Assembly: GCA_028023455.1 (NCBI GenBank)
Contig: JAQFVV010012405.1
Location: 7,727,291-7,791,290 of the forward strand
Source: Epiperipatus broadwayi
Taxonomy: Eukaryota > Onychophora > Udeonychophora > Euonychophora > Peripatidae
Length of the DNA stretch: 64,000 nt
Reading direction: 5' to 3'
Position 1 is the first letter of the stretch. Each line of letters opens with the position of its first letter. The position numbers were made by a program, and so were the translations under genes. The notes below the pieces were generated by a model. It saw only the letters and a program-made list of their open reading frames with translations, was not told the origin of the DNA and made no database searches. This document shows, piece by piece, positions 10,675 to 21,619 of this stretch.

Positions 10675-10850
10675 TGTTTGCTTGTCTGTCTATTTGTTTA
10701 TCTATCTATCCATCCACCTATCCATCCATCTATATGTCCATCTGTCCATTCATTCAACCATCTATATATCTATAAATCTATCTGTCTATCTATATGTCAG
10801 CCTGCCTGTCTGTCTATCTAGTTATTTGTCTCTCTGTCTATCTATTATAT
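10675..10850. repeat. TCTA/TCCA-type microsatellite
   Basis: About 175 bp of imperfect tctg, tcta, tcca and tctatcta tetranucleotides, with runs such as tatctatctatccatccacc. Confidence 0.85.
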
Positions 10851-10969
10851 AAATCATTCACATACATATTCATTGTGCCTTCAATAAGAGATCAAAAACA
10901 AAATATATGGATGAGAAAGCATTATTACTAGCATTCTTGATAAATATATGAAATTTTTACTGATTATTG

Positions 10970-11255
10970 CTTTGGTACAATGGCTCAGTTTGGATAGAGC
11001 ATTTTTCTTAACATTCAATATTCAAGAGTGTAAAGATCCAAGTTCGATTCACATGCCAGTACTATCACTGGTCAGGCTTCCATGCTAGTACTATCTGTGG
11101 TCAGGCCAACAACACTTGAAGATGAGAAAGGAAGAATATCACCTGAAATGTTGTTTAGATACTAACATGTGTGTTTTTACTAATAATTGAATGTAAATAA
11201 TCTGAATATAAGTACAACTAAAATTCTATTATCACAAACCTTCAGACAATCATCA
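10970..11255 (+). repeat. tRNA-headed SINE (family F), non-inverted copy
   Basis: It starts with a tRNA-like head (ggctcagtttggatagagca, box-A-like; then ccaagttcgattcacatg, box B). The body follows with ctggtcaggc, aacaacacttgaagatgag, cacctgaaatgttg and tactaacatgtg, and the tail contains tatcacaaaccttcag. The same modules build the foldback versions at 35864-36124, 47885-48210 and 60890-61607, so this is the simple form of that family. Confidence 0.6.
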
Positions 11256-11261
11256 TTGATA

Positions 11262-11640
11262 TAATTGAAAAGTTGAAATGAGATGGGATGGTCATATTTC
11301 TAGAAGAGATGGTAATAGACAGGAAGTTGAAGTTTTAAAGTGAATCCCAAAAGATTGAAAAGATCTAAAAAGAGACCACGTATGATATATATATATATAT
11401 GAGATAAAAAGAGTTTGATTGGGCTAGACATATTTCTAGAAAAGATGGTAGTAGATAAGCAGTTGAAATGTTAAAGCGCATCCCAGTTGAAATATTAAAG
11501 TGCATCCCAAGAGATTAAAAAGATATAAAAAGAGACCACATGTGATATAGATATTGTAACATGATAAAAATGATGATGCTGGGAAAATGATCAATTTAAT
11601 CTGAATAAAACCTAACCCAATCATTGGTCTCCATTTTGTA
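11262..11640 (+). mobile_element. Decayed 3' ends of RTE LINE, two in a row
   Basis: Two successive divergent copies of the RTE 3' coding end. Each shows the ggcatattgctagaagagatg-like segment (tggtcatatttctagaagag; agacatatttctagaaaaga), then ttgaagttttaaagtg, then atcccaaaagattg and agagaccacgtatgat. These correspond to the AGHIARRDDNR, EILNWIPRDCKRP and KRPHVRW part of the RTE protein. Both are heavily mutated. Confidence 0.6.
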
Positions 11641-12228
11641 ATGGACTAGTAATTATAATATGGGATGATAATATAAAAAACTTTACTATGTCTCAGAATT
11701 GAGACATCATTCATAATAATATAGATTTTGCCTAAATATGGAATGTCATTTTATAAAAGCCCTAAAGTTGATTTGGCATTTTGTAATAATTGCTACTTGT
11801 ACATGATCGTAGGCTAGCATTGAGTAGCTACTTTGTCACAATAATAATAGATTTTTTATCACTACCTCTCTATATTTATTCAGTCAACATAACATAAAAA
11901 ATGTCCATAAGATTTATATTCTTTATCACAGAGCAAAACATGCATTAATGAATATTTATCTACTTCACTAATAGTTCATAATCTATATTTTGCACTCTAA
12001 ATGCATATCAATGAAGCTATTTTCAATACTTTCTAGCTTAACACTTTCAGAAGTTACATTTCCACATATTCATAGCTTGTGCTAACAATGGATTAATGTT
12101 AGCTTGTGCAATGTTGATGTATGCAAATATATGCAAATTGTCTAGCACTGCCCAATTTTTAGAAATCAAGAAGCAGGCATCTCTCCTATTGATGGTAGTG
12201 GGCTCGTCTCCTATGAAACATGCTTCAT

Positions 12229-13900
12229 TTACATTGCACTTGGCATCATTGCACTCAGATCACATGATCTCAGCTGCAATAGGCTTGAACATGTGACCAG
12301 AAGCTTTTTGATGCTCCAAAAATATTGAGCTTCCTTCAGATTTGATTCACACCTTATTGTATACATATCTGTTGTGATACTCTGGTAGCCAGTGTCATAC
12401 GTCTCACCATAGTATGTCACCCCGCAACCTATTTGGGGACATTGATCAGCCTGTCGGTAGCTGATGGAGTACAAAAACTTACCTTAAAATCAGGGACAAG
12501 TTTTTTAACCATTTTTTGCCCACATTGGATATGTATGGCAATAGCATACATGGTTTGTCTTCTTTGGGCTGGTTAGCTCTTAAATTGTTGTAAAACTGCT
12601 TGACTCTCCTATTGATAGTTTCTTGTTTGAATCCAACCTTCACCAGGTCTCTGAGGTAGTGTATTAAGTTTGTTTTTCTTTCCACTTCAAATCTGTATAA
12701 GTGGTAGTTTCTGAACAGGCAAAGCTGACAGATCAGCCAATTTGTGTGTTAATGGTAAATTCGAGTATGGATGGGTATAACTTCTTATTTCTAATGGTTT
12801 ACTAATCATACAATAGTTGAGTTGTGATGAATCCCTTTGCATTTGCATGTTCAAATACCTGACCTTCTGTTTTGCAACTTCCCATATGCCATTTAATGTA
12901 AATTTTGTGAGTGCTTGGAGGTCATTGCTGAATGCTTGTGGTTATGTTTTCTGGAACAGATATAAATGGATCATCCACATAATATGTGTATATCATTTTA
13001 GGTGTTGAGGTATAGTATTTAGATAGAACTTGCTTCTCATAGTGATTTAGAAAAATACTTGCTATTATTCCTCTCATTGGGAGACCCATAGGCCAGCCAT
13101 CCTTCATCCAGAACCACTTGTCTCGAATACTGCAAGAATATTTTTGTCAAGCCAAGTTAAAGAAATTTTGTGATGAAGTTGATATGTGCAAGAGGACAAT
13201 TCTTGTTTCTTAACTCATTGTTAAGTATATCAATCGATAGTTTCCAGTTAATAGAATCATAAAGTTCACTAACATCGAATGATGCAATTTTTAAAACTCA
13301 GCTCCATGGCTGCATTCCTAATTCTTTCCATGAATTTTATTGATGATATGACAATGTATTCTCCAAAACCTACGCTATCCATTGGTTCACCAACTTCACT
13401 GTATTGAAGTAAGGCACCCCCACCCCTGAAATCCAACATAGGTCTCAAAGGTGCATTTAGCTTATGCAACTTTGAATTAGCAAACATTCTTTGGAGTGTC
13501 AAAGCAGAGGGATAAATGTGATAGTATTCTGACCGGGAAATAACTCTTTCTCGATGTCCACGCAAAATCGAAGAAATAAACAATCTCTATTTATTTTACT
13601 ATTGAAAACTGCCACATTTTCAAATTTTAGTTTATCAATCTCGGCTTTGATTTTTTCTGTGTATTTCATTCTGTTCATTAGTATAAATCTGTTTCATTTG
13701 TCTTCCTTGAGACAGATGATTTCATTGTCTTCAAGAAATTGCTTTGTGTTCTTGATCTTTCCGCTCCAGCTGTCAAACCTGGCATTCATATATCTGTGTC
13801 TTATTATGTCTGTGTTTTACTATTTTTGCGATGCATATAATGACTTTGTCTCTATGGGGGTCCAGACTATACATTAGCCACTAATTCCATCCTTGGGTGC
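12229..13900 (-). mobile_element. Penelope-like retroelement remnant (RT plus GIY-YIG)
   Basis: The minus strand encodes a broken Penelope-like polyprotein in the expected order. The N-terminal part (13.87-13.58 kb) has NEIICLKEDK, a stop, NRFILMNR and KYTEKIKAEIDKLKFE. The RT domain has SKLHKLNAPLRPMLDF (13.45 kb, the K-H-K-x-x-x-PLRP motif), FDVSELYDSINWKLS (about 13.26 kb), KDGWPMGLPMRGIIASIF (about 13.09 kb) and the catalytic YYVDD box (about 12.98 kb). The C-terminal endonuclease part at 12.47-12.23 kb carries MYSISYRQADQCP and TYYGETYDTG, a GIY-YIG-like signature. Several frameshifts and stops separate the parts, so it is dead. Penelope-like elements are known to use telomerase-related reverse transcriptases, and many carry hammerhead ribozymes. 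Confidence 0.8.
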
Positions 13901-13904
13901 CTCC

Positions 13905-15105
13905 ATTAGCCACCTACAAATTTCAGGCCGATTCTGAGGACTGTTCTAACCTCTGAAGGTGATGTTACCACTGTGCAATTAACATATGCTTCTTTTGTTG
14001 TTGTTAATAGTAATATTGAAGTTTTGTTTCTTCACCAAGAAAGTTATTCTGTGTTCTAATTTATGGGCTAGTTTAAGTGTCAGGTACTCTGTTAGAATCT
14101 ATGTAAAATTATCTAGCTTAGTTATTAGTCACACTAAACAATAACAATATTTCCCATACATAATTATTTAGATTGTCTACTACACTATCATGAAATACTA
14201 ACAATCTTTATTAAAATCTAATTTATTCAGATTATATTTAAAACGAAATAAAGCAAATGAGATCATCACCTCAGACATCAACAAATCTATTCACAATTCC
14301 GAAGTAACCTGCAATAAGCATTGCCTAAACTGTGCATGCATAAGCACCTATTTCATTGAGTTGAATAAACTAATTGATCAATAAACCAAAATTCCAATTC
14401 TTTACTAATCTAATATTGTTTATAGTGCAATTCTTTAATTTTATGACATTTACTTAAATCAACAGTTTCGAAAATTTAATAACATTTGGAAAACGTTTCA
14501 TAAACCTCCACACTATGTATAATGTTTAAATGAAATAAACCTTTACTCAGTTTTATACCTATTTTAATAAAACGTTAAATATAATATAAACATTTCATTC
14601 ATACCCTACATTAGATCGAAATGCAATTATTGCTTCAGTTATATTCTAAAATGAACACTCCCCAAGAATTTATTATCAATAAATTTATTAGGTAATTTCA
14701 CATTTTACAGTATCCATTCACATTATGTAAATTATACCATAGGTTTCTTTTGGGTATTTACTGACTTACTATTCACCAGACTGCTTCTTTATCATTGCAG
14801 AAAACTGTGTAAGGAAAAATAATTGAAGGCCACGATCCATGCATCTTAAGTTTCTGACTGAATGATTTTATCATTACATCAAATCATGCCACTCTCTATT
14901 TTTCAACCTTATCAATTGAATCAATAACTGAAATAATTTAACTTGTTACATTTTCTATAGTTTTTTTAGAGTAACACTTAAATCTGCAACAAAAATATTT
15001 TCCAAAATATTTTCTACATAATTATTTTGTTTTTCATTTTCACCAATCATTCCATTCTATAATCTGCTTTATACCAAGGATATTTACATATTCTTTCATT
15101 TTAAT
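13905..15105. other. AT-rich intron DNA, nothing recognised
   Basis: No coding or RNA feature could be supported. The 5' boundary of the Penelope-like element presumably lies near the start of this stretch but was not resolved. The stretch 11640-12200 is likewise without a feature. Confidence 0.35.
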
Positions 15106-15109
15106 TAAA

Positions 15110-15633
15110 GCAATCTAGGCTTACCAAAAATATAGAATCATTTTTTTAATGTAGACCCATCCACTGAAAATTCAAAAGGGAGCTGGAAATATGCCTATCT
15201 CCATACTTGAAAATCTACAATGATCTTGTAAGGATAAGCAAACAAACTAATATTACAGATTTTTTAAATAGAGCAGAAGATGCAAATTATGAAAAGGATT
15301 CAGTAAGAGATGATGATCTCATTCAAGTGAAAAAACTTTTACATTTGGTTGTACTGAGCAGTGATGAGGAAGAAAATTATTAAAATAAGATTATTAAAAT
15401 GAAAATAGTTATAGTTTGCTTTTTTTCATTTTGTGTTGTACATACATAGGTTAATAATTTTAATAAAAATGAAGTTGCTTGTATGGATTTTTAAAAAAAT
15501 GTTTTTAATAATTTTTTGAAATCTCCAATTTTTGTATTAACTCTAGGTCTTATATAACATGATTTCACACAACATAGCATTTTATAGAAACCTATCTACC
15601 ATGTTATAATCGGATTAACTGTATATATATATA
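15110..15633 (+). mobile_element. Probable 3' end of a pogo/Tigger-like DNA transposon
   Basis: A frame reading ITDFLNRAEDANYEKDSV, then DDDLIQVKKLLHL, ends in LSSDEEENY and a stop at about 15381. Acidic SDEE tails of this kind close CENP-B/pogo-type transposases. About 250 bp further the sequence ends ccatgttataatcggattaa followed by ctgta, whose complement tacagttaatccgattat looks like a Tigger-type terminal repeat next to a TA target. No matching left end or DDE catalytic region was found in the window, so the element is truncated and the assignment is an inference. Confidence 0.45.
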
Positions 15634-16029
15634 TGTGCATAATGAATTTGTAGATTTCCTTTCTATTTTCAGATCAACACAATTCAAGATTTGAATTTTC
15701 TGAAATTTGACAGTATAAAGCTTATCTCTAACAGGTTGGGAGTATATTTTGTTTGTTACATTTTCTGAGATATAGATCACTAAATTCTTGGAGTTACATT
15801 TATGGTTATAGAGTATGGCAACAAAGCAAAGACATTATTATCAAATATTAATAAAACTATGATACTTTCTTTATCAGGATTAAAAGCCCCATCATTAGTC
15901 TATCTGTCATCAATCATCTGATTAGCTCACATTAATATGAGACATTACTATCTAGGCAGATACAGAACAGACATTTTATACAATATTATGTAGAACTGTT
16001 ATTTTTATAATACCAATAGCAGTGCTATG

Positions 16030-16128
16030 TCAAGCATTGGTGGGCGAGTGGTTAGCACAGCTGCCTTACAAGCAGTTGTCCTGGGTTCACTTCCTGGTTG
16101 ACACTTTGACATATGAAAAAAACAACAA
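16030..16128 (+). repeat. tRNA-Gly-derived SINE, copy 1
   Basis: A tRNA-like body (agcattggtgggcgagtgg, then ccttacaagcagttgtcctg, then ggttcacttcctgg) is followed by a short constant tail gacactttgacatatg and an A-rich run. A short target duplication, CAGTGCTAT, flanks it (16020-16028 and 16129-16137). The anticodon position has decayed from TCC to TAC, so it is not a functional tRNA gene. Four further copies are at 39.8, 44.1, 51.9 and 60.3 kb. Confidence 0.8.
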
Positions 16129-16139
16129 CAGTGCTATTG

Positions 16140-17495
16140 TTCTTTTTTGTTTCAATTGTAGTGCAGGTCTAAGATTAAAACAAAATGATTTATTACTAAT
16201 AAAATAATGAATTAAACAGTAAATATATAAGTACAAAGAGTGAGAGCAACCACCCTTTATCTATTGCATTTGTTTTCAAATCTACCTGTGAATATTGGAA
16301 ACCATGGATAATGTCAAGGTTTAAACATTACTCTAAAGTAATACATTTAGTCACTCTTTATTAACTCATTACAGTATTTAACTAAGATTATTATTACAAA
16401 GAAATCAATTCATATGTCACATGACCTAATTTAACAAGCTTGTATTACAAATGTTATATATAGAACTCGCAAATAAGCTCTTAACAAGCTTTGCAGAATA
16501 TTCTCAAACCCAGACCAGTTTCTGCTACTGGCTTCCTCAGTGAGGTGCTAGGATATTCAAGCATTAGATGATATATAAAAGCCAATTTCTGAGTTGTGAT
16601 TTAACAATATAATGCTTGCAGAAACAGTTTTAGGAGAACCTTTTTCTCAGCTGTGCTAAAACCAATCTTACTAGCCATAAATCATTCATGCAATAATTAA
16701 TTGCATAATTAATTTTTACACTTAATTAACTTAAAAGATATACGATGAATCAGCTTTTAATCCTCCACATCTTTGTCAAAACCAGTAAGTATAAACAGTG
16801 CAGATAATCTAAATCAGTGAGAATTAAGTGGAAAGCTATAAGTTTTTTACATCAGTGACATGATTAGAATATTTTATAAATCACTTTTTTTTTTAATTTT
16901 ACATATTCAGTGATTCTTCTCACATAGACATCAATGGGGTTTGGTTCACAAGAATCAACTCCATAAAAAAATTAATGACTGTGTTTCATCAGCTTTTTTC
17001 TTTATTAAACATATACAATATTGTGATATACTAGCTTTCCATGCTTTTTATATAACAAATTGGTAGACTGATCTTTTGTTTCTTAGAAAATATTACAACA
17101 TGCTGGTTAATTAATCTCTCTGAGTAGTCAAGTCAAACAAGTTGATGCTTATTTCATTTATTTATTTTACAGCCTGCTTTATATTAACAAAAATTTGCAC
17201 TGAGGAACAAAAAATAAAATGTCTAACCATCTTATGATATATTACACCAAGCACAAATTTCACTGCTATGTACTAACTTTTATAAACATTAAAAAGGTGT
17301 GTGGCCATTCTTGGGAATCAAACCAGGATGATGTTGTTTGTATAAAAAAGAATGACAAAAATTGTAAAATTAAGGTATATTGGTTTATAAACATTTTAAT
17401 CATATCATGAACATTGAAACTTATAATTTGCTACTTAACACTCATTGATAAGTTATATAATGTGTGTTGTTATTGTTTGAAAGCTAGTTTAGCCT
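16140..17495. other. AT-rich intron DNA, nothing recognised
   Basis: No gene or repeat family could be assigned. A 24-bp unit (tataatttttaaatttatta, acca) is tandemly doubled at about 17498-17545. Confidence 0.35.
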
Positions 17496-17654
17496 ATAAT
17501 TTTTAAATTTATTAACCATATAATTTTTAAATTTATTAACCATCATTAAGTTTGAAATTTAAATTGCATATTTAAATATTAGATTAAAGTTTATATTTAT
17601 AATACTTGGATTTATTTTGATAATTATTTATAAGTTGTAATTATTTATTAATAT

Positions 17655-18127
17655 ATAGGGTATATGAGCACAGACTTTCACATGAACCACCACTCTCCAC
17701 TCTATCTCATAACACTGATACACTTGAACACATATATGTCTAAAAGATAAATAATCACCAATATATGTATTTCATGCTAAACTAGCAATCATCAGTTGGT
17801 CCAAATTATCATCTCCCCACTTATATGTAATAAGTGCTCAGACATATATTAAGATAGCCAATTCTCATACTTTAATGGATAGACTTCAATCCACTCCACA
17901 CTCCAACTCTTCAACCATCCATCCAATTGAAAATCTGATGATGGAATGCTCAAAGGCCACCCTGAGGCTGAGATTTTCATCACACCCATGTTTACCTAAA
18001 GTCAATCTGACCCCTCATGTACAGGACATAATCCATTTAATACATATACAAGGGATGGGCAAACATCTCTACTATGTAATAACTGAAATACAGGTTTATT
18101 ATATACCTGTATCAATATATGTAATAT
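17655..18127 (-). repeat. HHR-A element, first unit of a tandem pair
   Basis: Read on the minus strand, the order is ttggatggatggttgaagag, then gattgaagtctatccat, then gagcacttattacat, then the hammerhead at 17757-17800, then the tRNA-like part ending near atatagggtatatgagc. The ribozyme has ACCAA/UUGGU, CUGAUGA, stem II UUGCU/AGCAU (first pair lost), GAAA, and stem III AUAC/AUAU before A17. A unique 130-bp part with acccctcatgtacaggacat separates it from the next unit. The second unit starts about 473 bp later in the same orientation. Confidence 0.75.
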
Positions 18128-18465
18128 ATAGGGTATATGAGCACAGACTTTCACATGACCCACCACTCTCCACTCTATCTCATAACACTGATACACTTGA
18201 ACACATATATGTCAAAAAGATAAATAATCACCAAATACCTATTTTATGCTAAACCAGCAATCATCAGTTGGTCCAGATTATCATCTCCACACATATATGC
18301 AATAAGTGCCCAGATGTATATTAAGATGGCCAATTCTCATACTTTAATGGACAGGCTTCAATCCACTTCCACACTCCAACTCTTTAACCATCCATCCAAT
18401 TGAAAATCTGATAATGGAACTCTCAAAGGCCACCCTGAGGCTGAGATTTTTATCATTAAGTGCAC
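18128..18465 (-). repeat. HHR-A element, second unit of a tandem pair
   Basis: A near repeat of 17655-18000 at a distance of about 473 bp, from tatagggtatatgagcac to ccaccctgaggctgag. The ribozyme at 18230-18272 (minus) keeps CUGAUGA and stem I ACCAA/UUGGU, but GAAA has become AAAA and the stem II closing pair is gone, so it should be inactive. Confidence 0.72.
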
Positions 18466-18469
18466 AGGA

Positions 18470-18700
18470 AATATATGTAAATACTTTAGAGACAGGTGAG
18501 CTTATATCATATGTGCCTTAATGTTTATAATAGTCAAACAATATCTTTATTTGCCGATAGAGGGACCTCTCAAACCTCAACACAAGATAGTGACTTTTAT
18601 AAAGATAAGAGAGGCTGTTTTATTTTTAACCTATTTCCACTTATATAGACCAATCTAAAGCATCTTGATTTAGGATCATGAAGCTATTATTCTCTTCACT
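18470..18700. repeat. Half copy of the 18.84-kb foldback family
   Basis: It contains aaatactttagagacaggt, atgtttataatagtcaaaca, gagggacctctcaaacctc and aacacaagatagtgactttt, matching the left arm of the foldback at 18841-19118. It continues with acctatttccacttatatag and atctaaagcatcttgattta, which recur at 62430-62465. Confidence 0.6.
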
Positions 18701-18840
18701 GTTTAAGTCCACTATTTCCTTTACAAATTAACTTCATGAAATCTTGCGATTTATAATGAGTTAATATTACTATTTTTATACTGGAAATATGTAAACTACT
18801 GTTAAGTTGTAATTATTTATTAAGTGCACAGAAAGTATAT

Positions 18841-19118
18841 GTAAATACTTTAGATACAGGTTTTAACCTATATCATATGCACCTTGAATGTTTATAATAG
18901 TCAAACAATACCTTTATTTGATGATAGAGAGACCTCTCAAATCTCGACACAAGATAGCGACTTTTATAAAGATAGGATGGCCACTCTTATCTTTGTAAGT
19001 CATTATCTTGTGTCAAGGTTTGAGAGGTCCTTTTATCAGCAAATAAAGATATTGTTTGACTATTATAAACATTCAAGGTGCATATGATGTAGATTAAGCC
19101 TGTCTCTAAAGTATTTAT
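18841..19118. repeat. Foldback repeat with arms of about 135 bp
   Basis: The left arm (18841-18980) and the right arm (18984-19118) are inverted copies with shared modules: aaatactttagatacagg, cctatatcatatgcacct, gaatgtttataatagtcaaa, cctttatttgatgatag, gacctctcaaatctcgacac and aagatagcgact. The spacer is only a few bases, so the transcript would form a long hairpin. Confidence 0.7.
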
Positions 19119-19610
19119 AATTATTTATAGTAACATGCTAAAATATATTTCTATAAATTACTAATTACATAATTAAATTTATAAACACATTCTACTCTGT
19201 GTGGTTTGGTGCAGAGATAGAGTGCCATATTCTGGTACTTAAAATCAACAGATTGTTCCCATTTTTGTCATCCATGGCATTCAAATGTCTATCAACTCAT
19301 GAACAATATAGCCATGTGGGAAATCTTACAATGCAATTTAATTTAAAATATATGCATTAAGTTATCAAGAAAAATAATTAGAAAAAAAAACAATTATAAA
19401 AAAAAAACATTTCAGTAATAATTTAAGGAAGTGGAAACAATAACATGGTCAAGTACATGTTGAGTGCACATTGAGTGAAAAAAAGAAAACGTAGCCACCT
19501 AAGAAATGATTTATATATGAAAATGTTATAATATCTATGAGTGTCTATTTTTTATTATTCAGTCCTTTTAAACTATTAAAATTGTGGATGATATAATCAT
19601 GGATATAGAG

Positions 19611-20033
19611 CAGAGGTTTTCAACATGGGGTATCCATACTCCCAGGAGACGTGGGAAATTTGTCCATAGGGTAAGCAGATAAATAAGTATATTGTTCTAT
19701 TAATATATTACAAATATAGTTATGCTATTAACATTTCCAGGCTATTTCATGTTGGTACTGCTTATCAGCCACACCAGAAACATTTCACGTCTCTTTTTGG
19801 ACATGGACACAGTAAGATTACATGAACTTTTTGCTTGATGCAGGGTCCGATAGCTCAAAGTGTCCAGTTAAGATTCATAATAGCTAGTGAAATTTCCAGA
19901 TTGGCATCCCCTTGAGGTTTGCTTCCATAGAAACTGTATTTCCTGCACATATACATGACATACTTCATGATAAACTATCCAATAATAAATAAAGCCAAGA
20001 GGAGATAGAGACCAAAAATATTGGGAATCTCTG
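19611..20033. mobile_element. hAT-type MITE with 8-bp target duplication
   Basis: A 423-bp element with terminal inverted repeats CAGAGGTTTTCAAC at the left and ATTGGGAATCTCTG at the right (inverse CAGAGATTCCCAAT). Perfect 8-bp duplications ATATAGAG lie at 19603-19610 and 20034-20041. No transposase frame remains, so it is non-autonomous. Confidence 0.8.
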
Positions 20034-20100
20034 ATATAGAGGGACTACTGTACATAATTACTTAAAAATTTTTAAAGCAAAACTGTATGGAATAACTAAT

Positions 20101-20470
20101 TATTCTAACTACTATAGATGACCACATTTAATTCTTTTTGAATCATGATATTTGTTTGCTCTATGTCTTCATTACATATTTTGAAACCAACCTGAAACTT
20201 TTATATCTGAGCACATTTTAGTTAACAAAAAATACATAAAAAGTCATCTGATATCAAGTTTATATAACTATGCAAAAAATTTAGCTATTCTAACTACTAT
20301 AGATGACCACATTTAATTCTTTTTGAATCATGATATTTGTTTGCTCTATGTCTTCATTACATATTTTGAAACCAACCTGAAACTTTTATATCTGAGCACA
20401 TTTTAGTTAACAAAAAATACATAAAAAGTCATCTGATATCAAGTTTATATAACTATGCAAAAAATTTAGC
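20101..20470. repeat. Perfect tandem duplication of a 185-bp unit
   Basis: The unit at 20101-20285 (tattctaactactatagatg ... aactatgcaaaaaatttagc) is repeated at 20286-20470 with no difference that I can see. The unit carries no gene. Such identity in a fast-decaying AT-rich background suggests a very recent duplication or an assembly error. Confidence 0.9.
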
Positions 20471-20479
20471 TTGAGTTTA

Positions 20480-21189
20480 GCTTGCGTTTAAAATGTTATA
20501 TTCCTAAAATTTCATATATAACCATAATACAATATATAATGATAATAAATACAACAGGTAAAATGTATATTAGATATCTTAGACTGACAATAGATGAAAA
20601 TATCTTGGAAATATGTTATTAGCATTCTAGTTAATAAATTTAGATACTTTACTCAAATGTTTTCCAAAATCAATAATGTTTCTATTTAAATATTTTTTTA
20701 CTATATGTAAATTTTTGTTAAATCTCTATTAAGATATGACATAACAGTATATATTTCTTGAATATATAATTACAAAAAAAAGAACATTTTCAAAAAATGT
20801 TTTGTAAGACAATTTGAAATGTGTCATAGAAAACAATCATACATAGTTGCAAAATTTTATAATAAATATGTTACTACAATAAGAAATCAGTTTGTTCCTA
20901 AATGGTTTAACAATTTCTTTATTGAATTAAAAAAACTTACAATATTATTGGGAAATGATAAATAAATAACTTGCATATTTAACTGGACAGAGAGTAACTG
21001 AAGCTTCTAATGAGTTATATCATGTTTGCAATCCTACCACAACCATTCATTTCCCCAGAAGTCAGTCTAACCTCTCACTCCATAGATACATTAGAACACA
21101 CACTTTATCAAGCAAACCATATAGCACATGATACAATTCTACTTCATATGTGCATTATTTCTAGAGAAACCTCAAACTTATTTATTTTT

Positions 21190-21195
<6 letters not shown>
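20480..21195. other. AT-rich intron DNA, nothing recognised
   Basis: No gene or assigned repeat. It ends in a (TA)n microsatellite at about 21197-21228. Confidence 0.35.
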
Positions 21196-21231
<36 letters not shown>

Positions 21232-21234
21232 TGG

Positions 21235-21615
21235 CTGCAGAAAGGAGTTTGCTATTAACTGAAAGGAGACCCTTTGATTCCTCTTGGAGGTTTAAAAGGA
21301 ACCGAGCAGGGCAAATTCCTAATGTCCACTCCATGCGTTCTTGTCGTTGCAGCTGTTATTACTATGTGATTATTCATATAGTATACGAACATGGATGGGC
21401 TGCTCACCAACATGCATTAGCCAGCATGGTGAGTTTATTGGCTTTTTACCTCCGAGTTTAAGAATATTTTTCCAATATATACAATCATGACGACAAAACT
21501 AAATCATGGTCCTCATTCCCAGGAGGCTGTAAAGCTACCAGCTAAGACTGTGATTGGTGACTGAAGGCAGAGAGTGCTAAGAATTCACTGATTATAGATC
21601 CAGGCTGCTATTTGA
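21235..21615 (+). other. GC-richer leader in front of the RTE LINE
   Basis: Base composition changes after the (TA)n run: cctttgattcctcttggagg, gttcttgtcgttgcagctgt, catggatgggctgctcacc, aaatcatggtcctcattcc. It directly precedes the RTE endonuclease region and may be its 5' untranslated part or a separate repeat. The two short frames in it (to 21461) match nothing I recognise. Confidence 0.35.
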
Positions 21616-21619
21616 TGAT

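Noticed and set aside
10675-10850. CRISPR-like or regulatory array
   Set aside because: The repeats are 4-bp microsatellite units without spacers in a eukaryotic intron.
17875-18252. Frame of 125 codons crossing the HHR-A tandem
   Set aside because: It reads through the antisense of two ribozyme repeats, and its peptide contains the translated repeat modules only.
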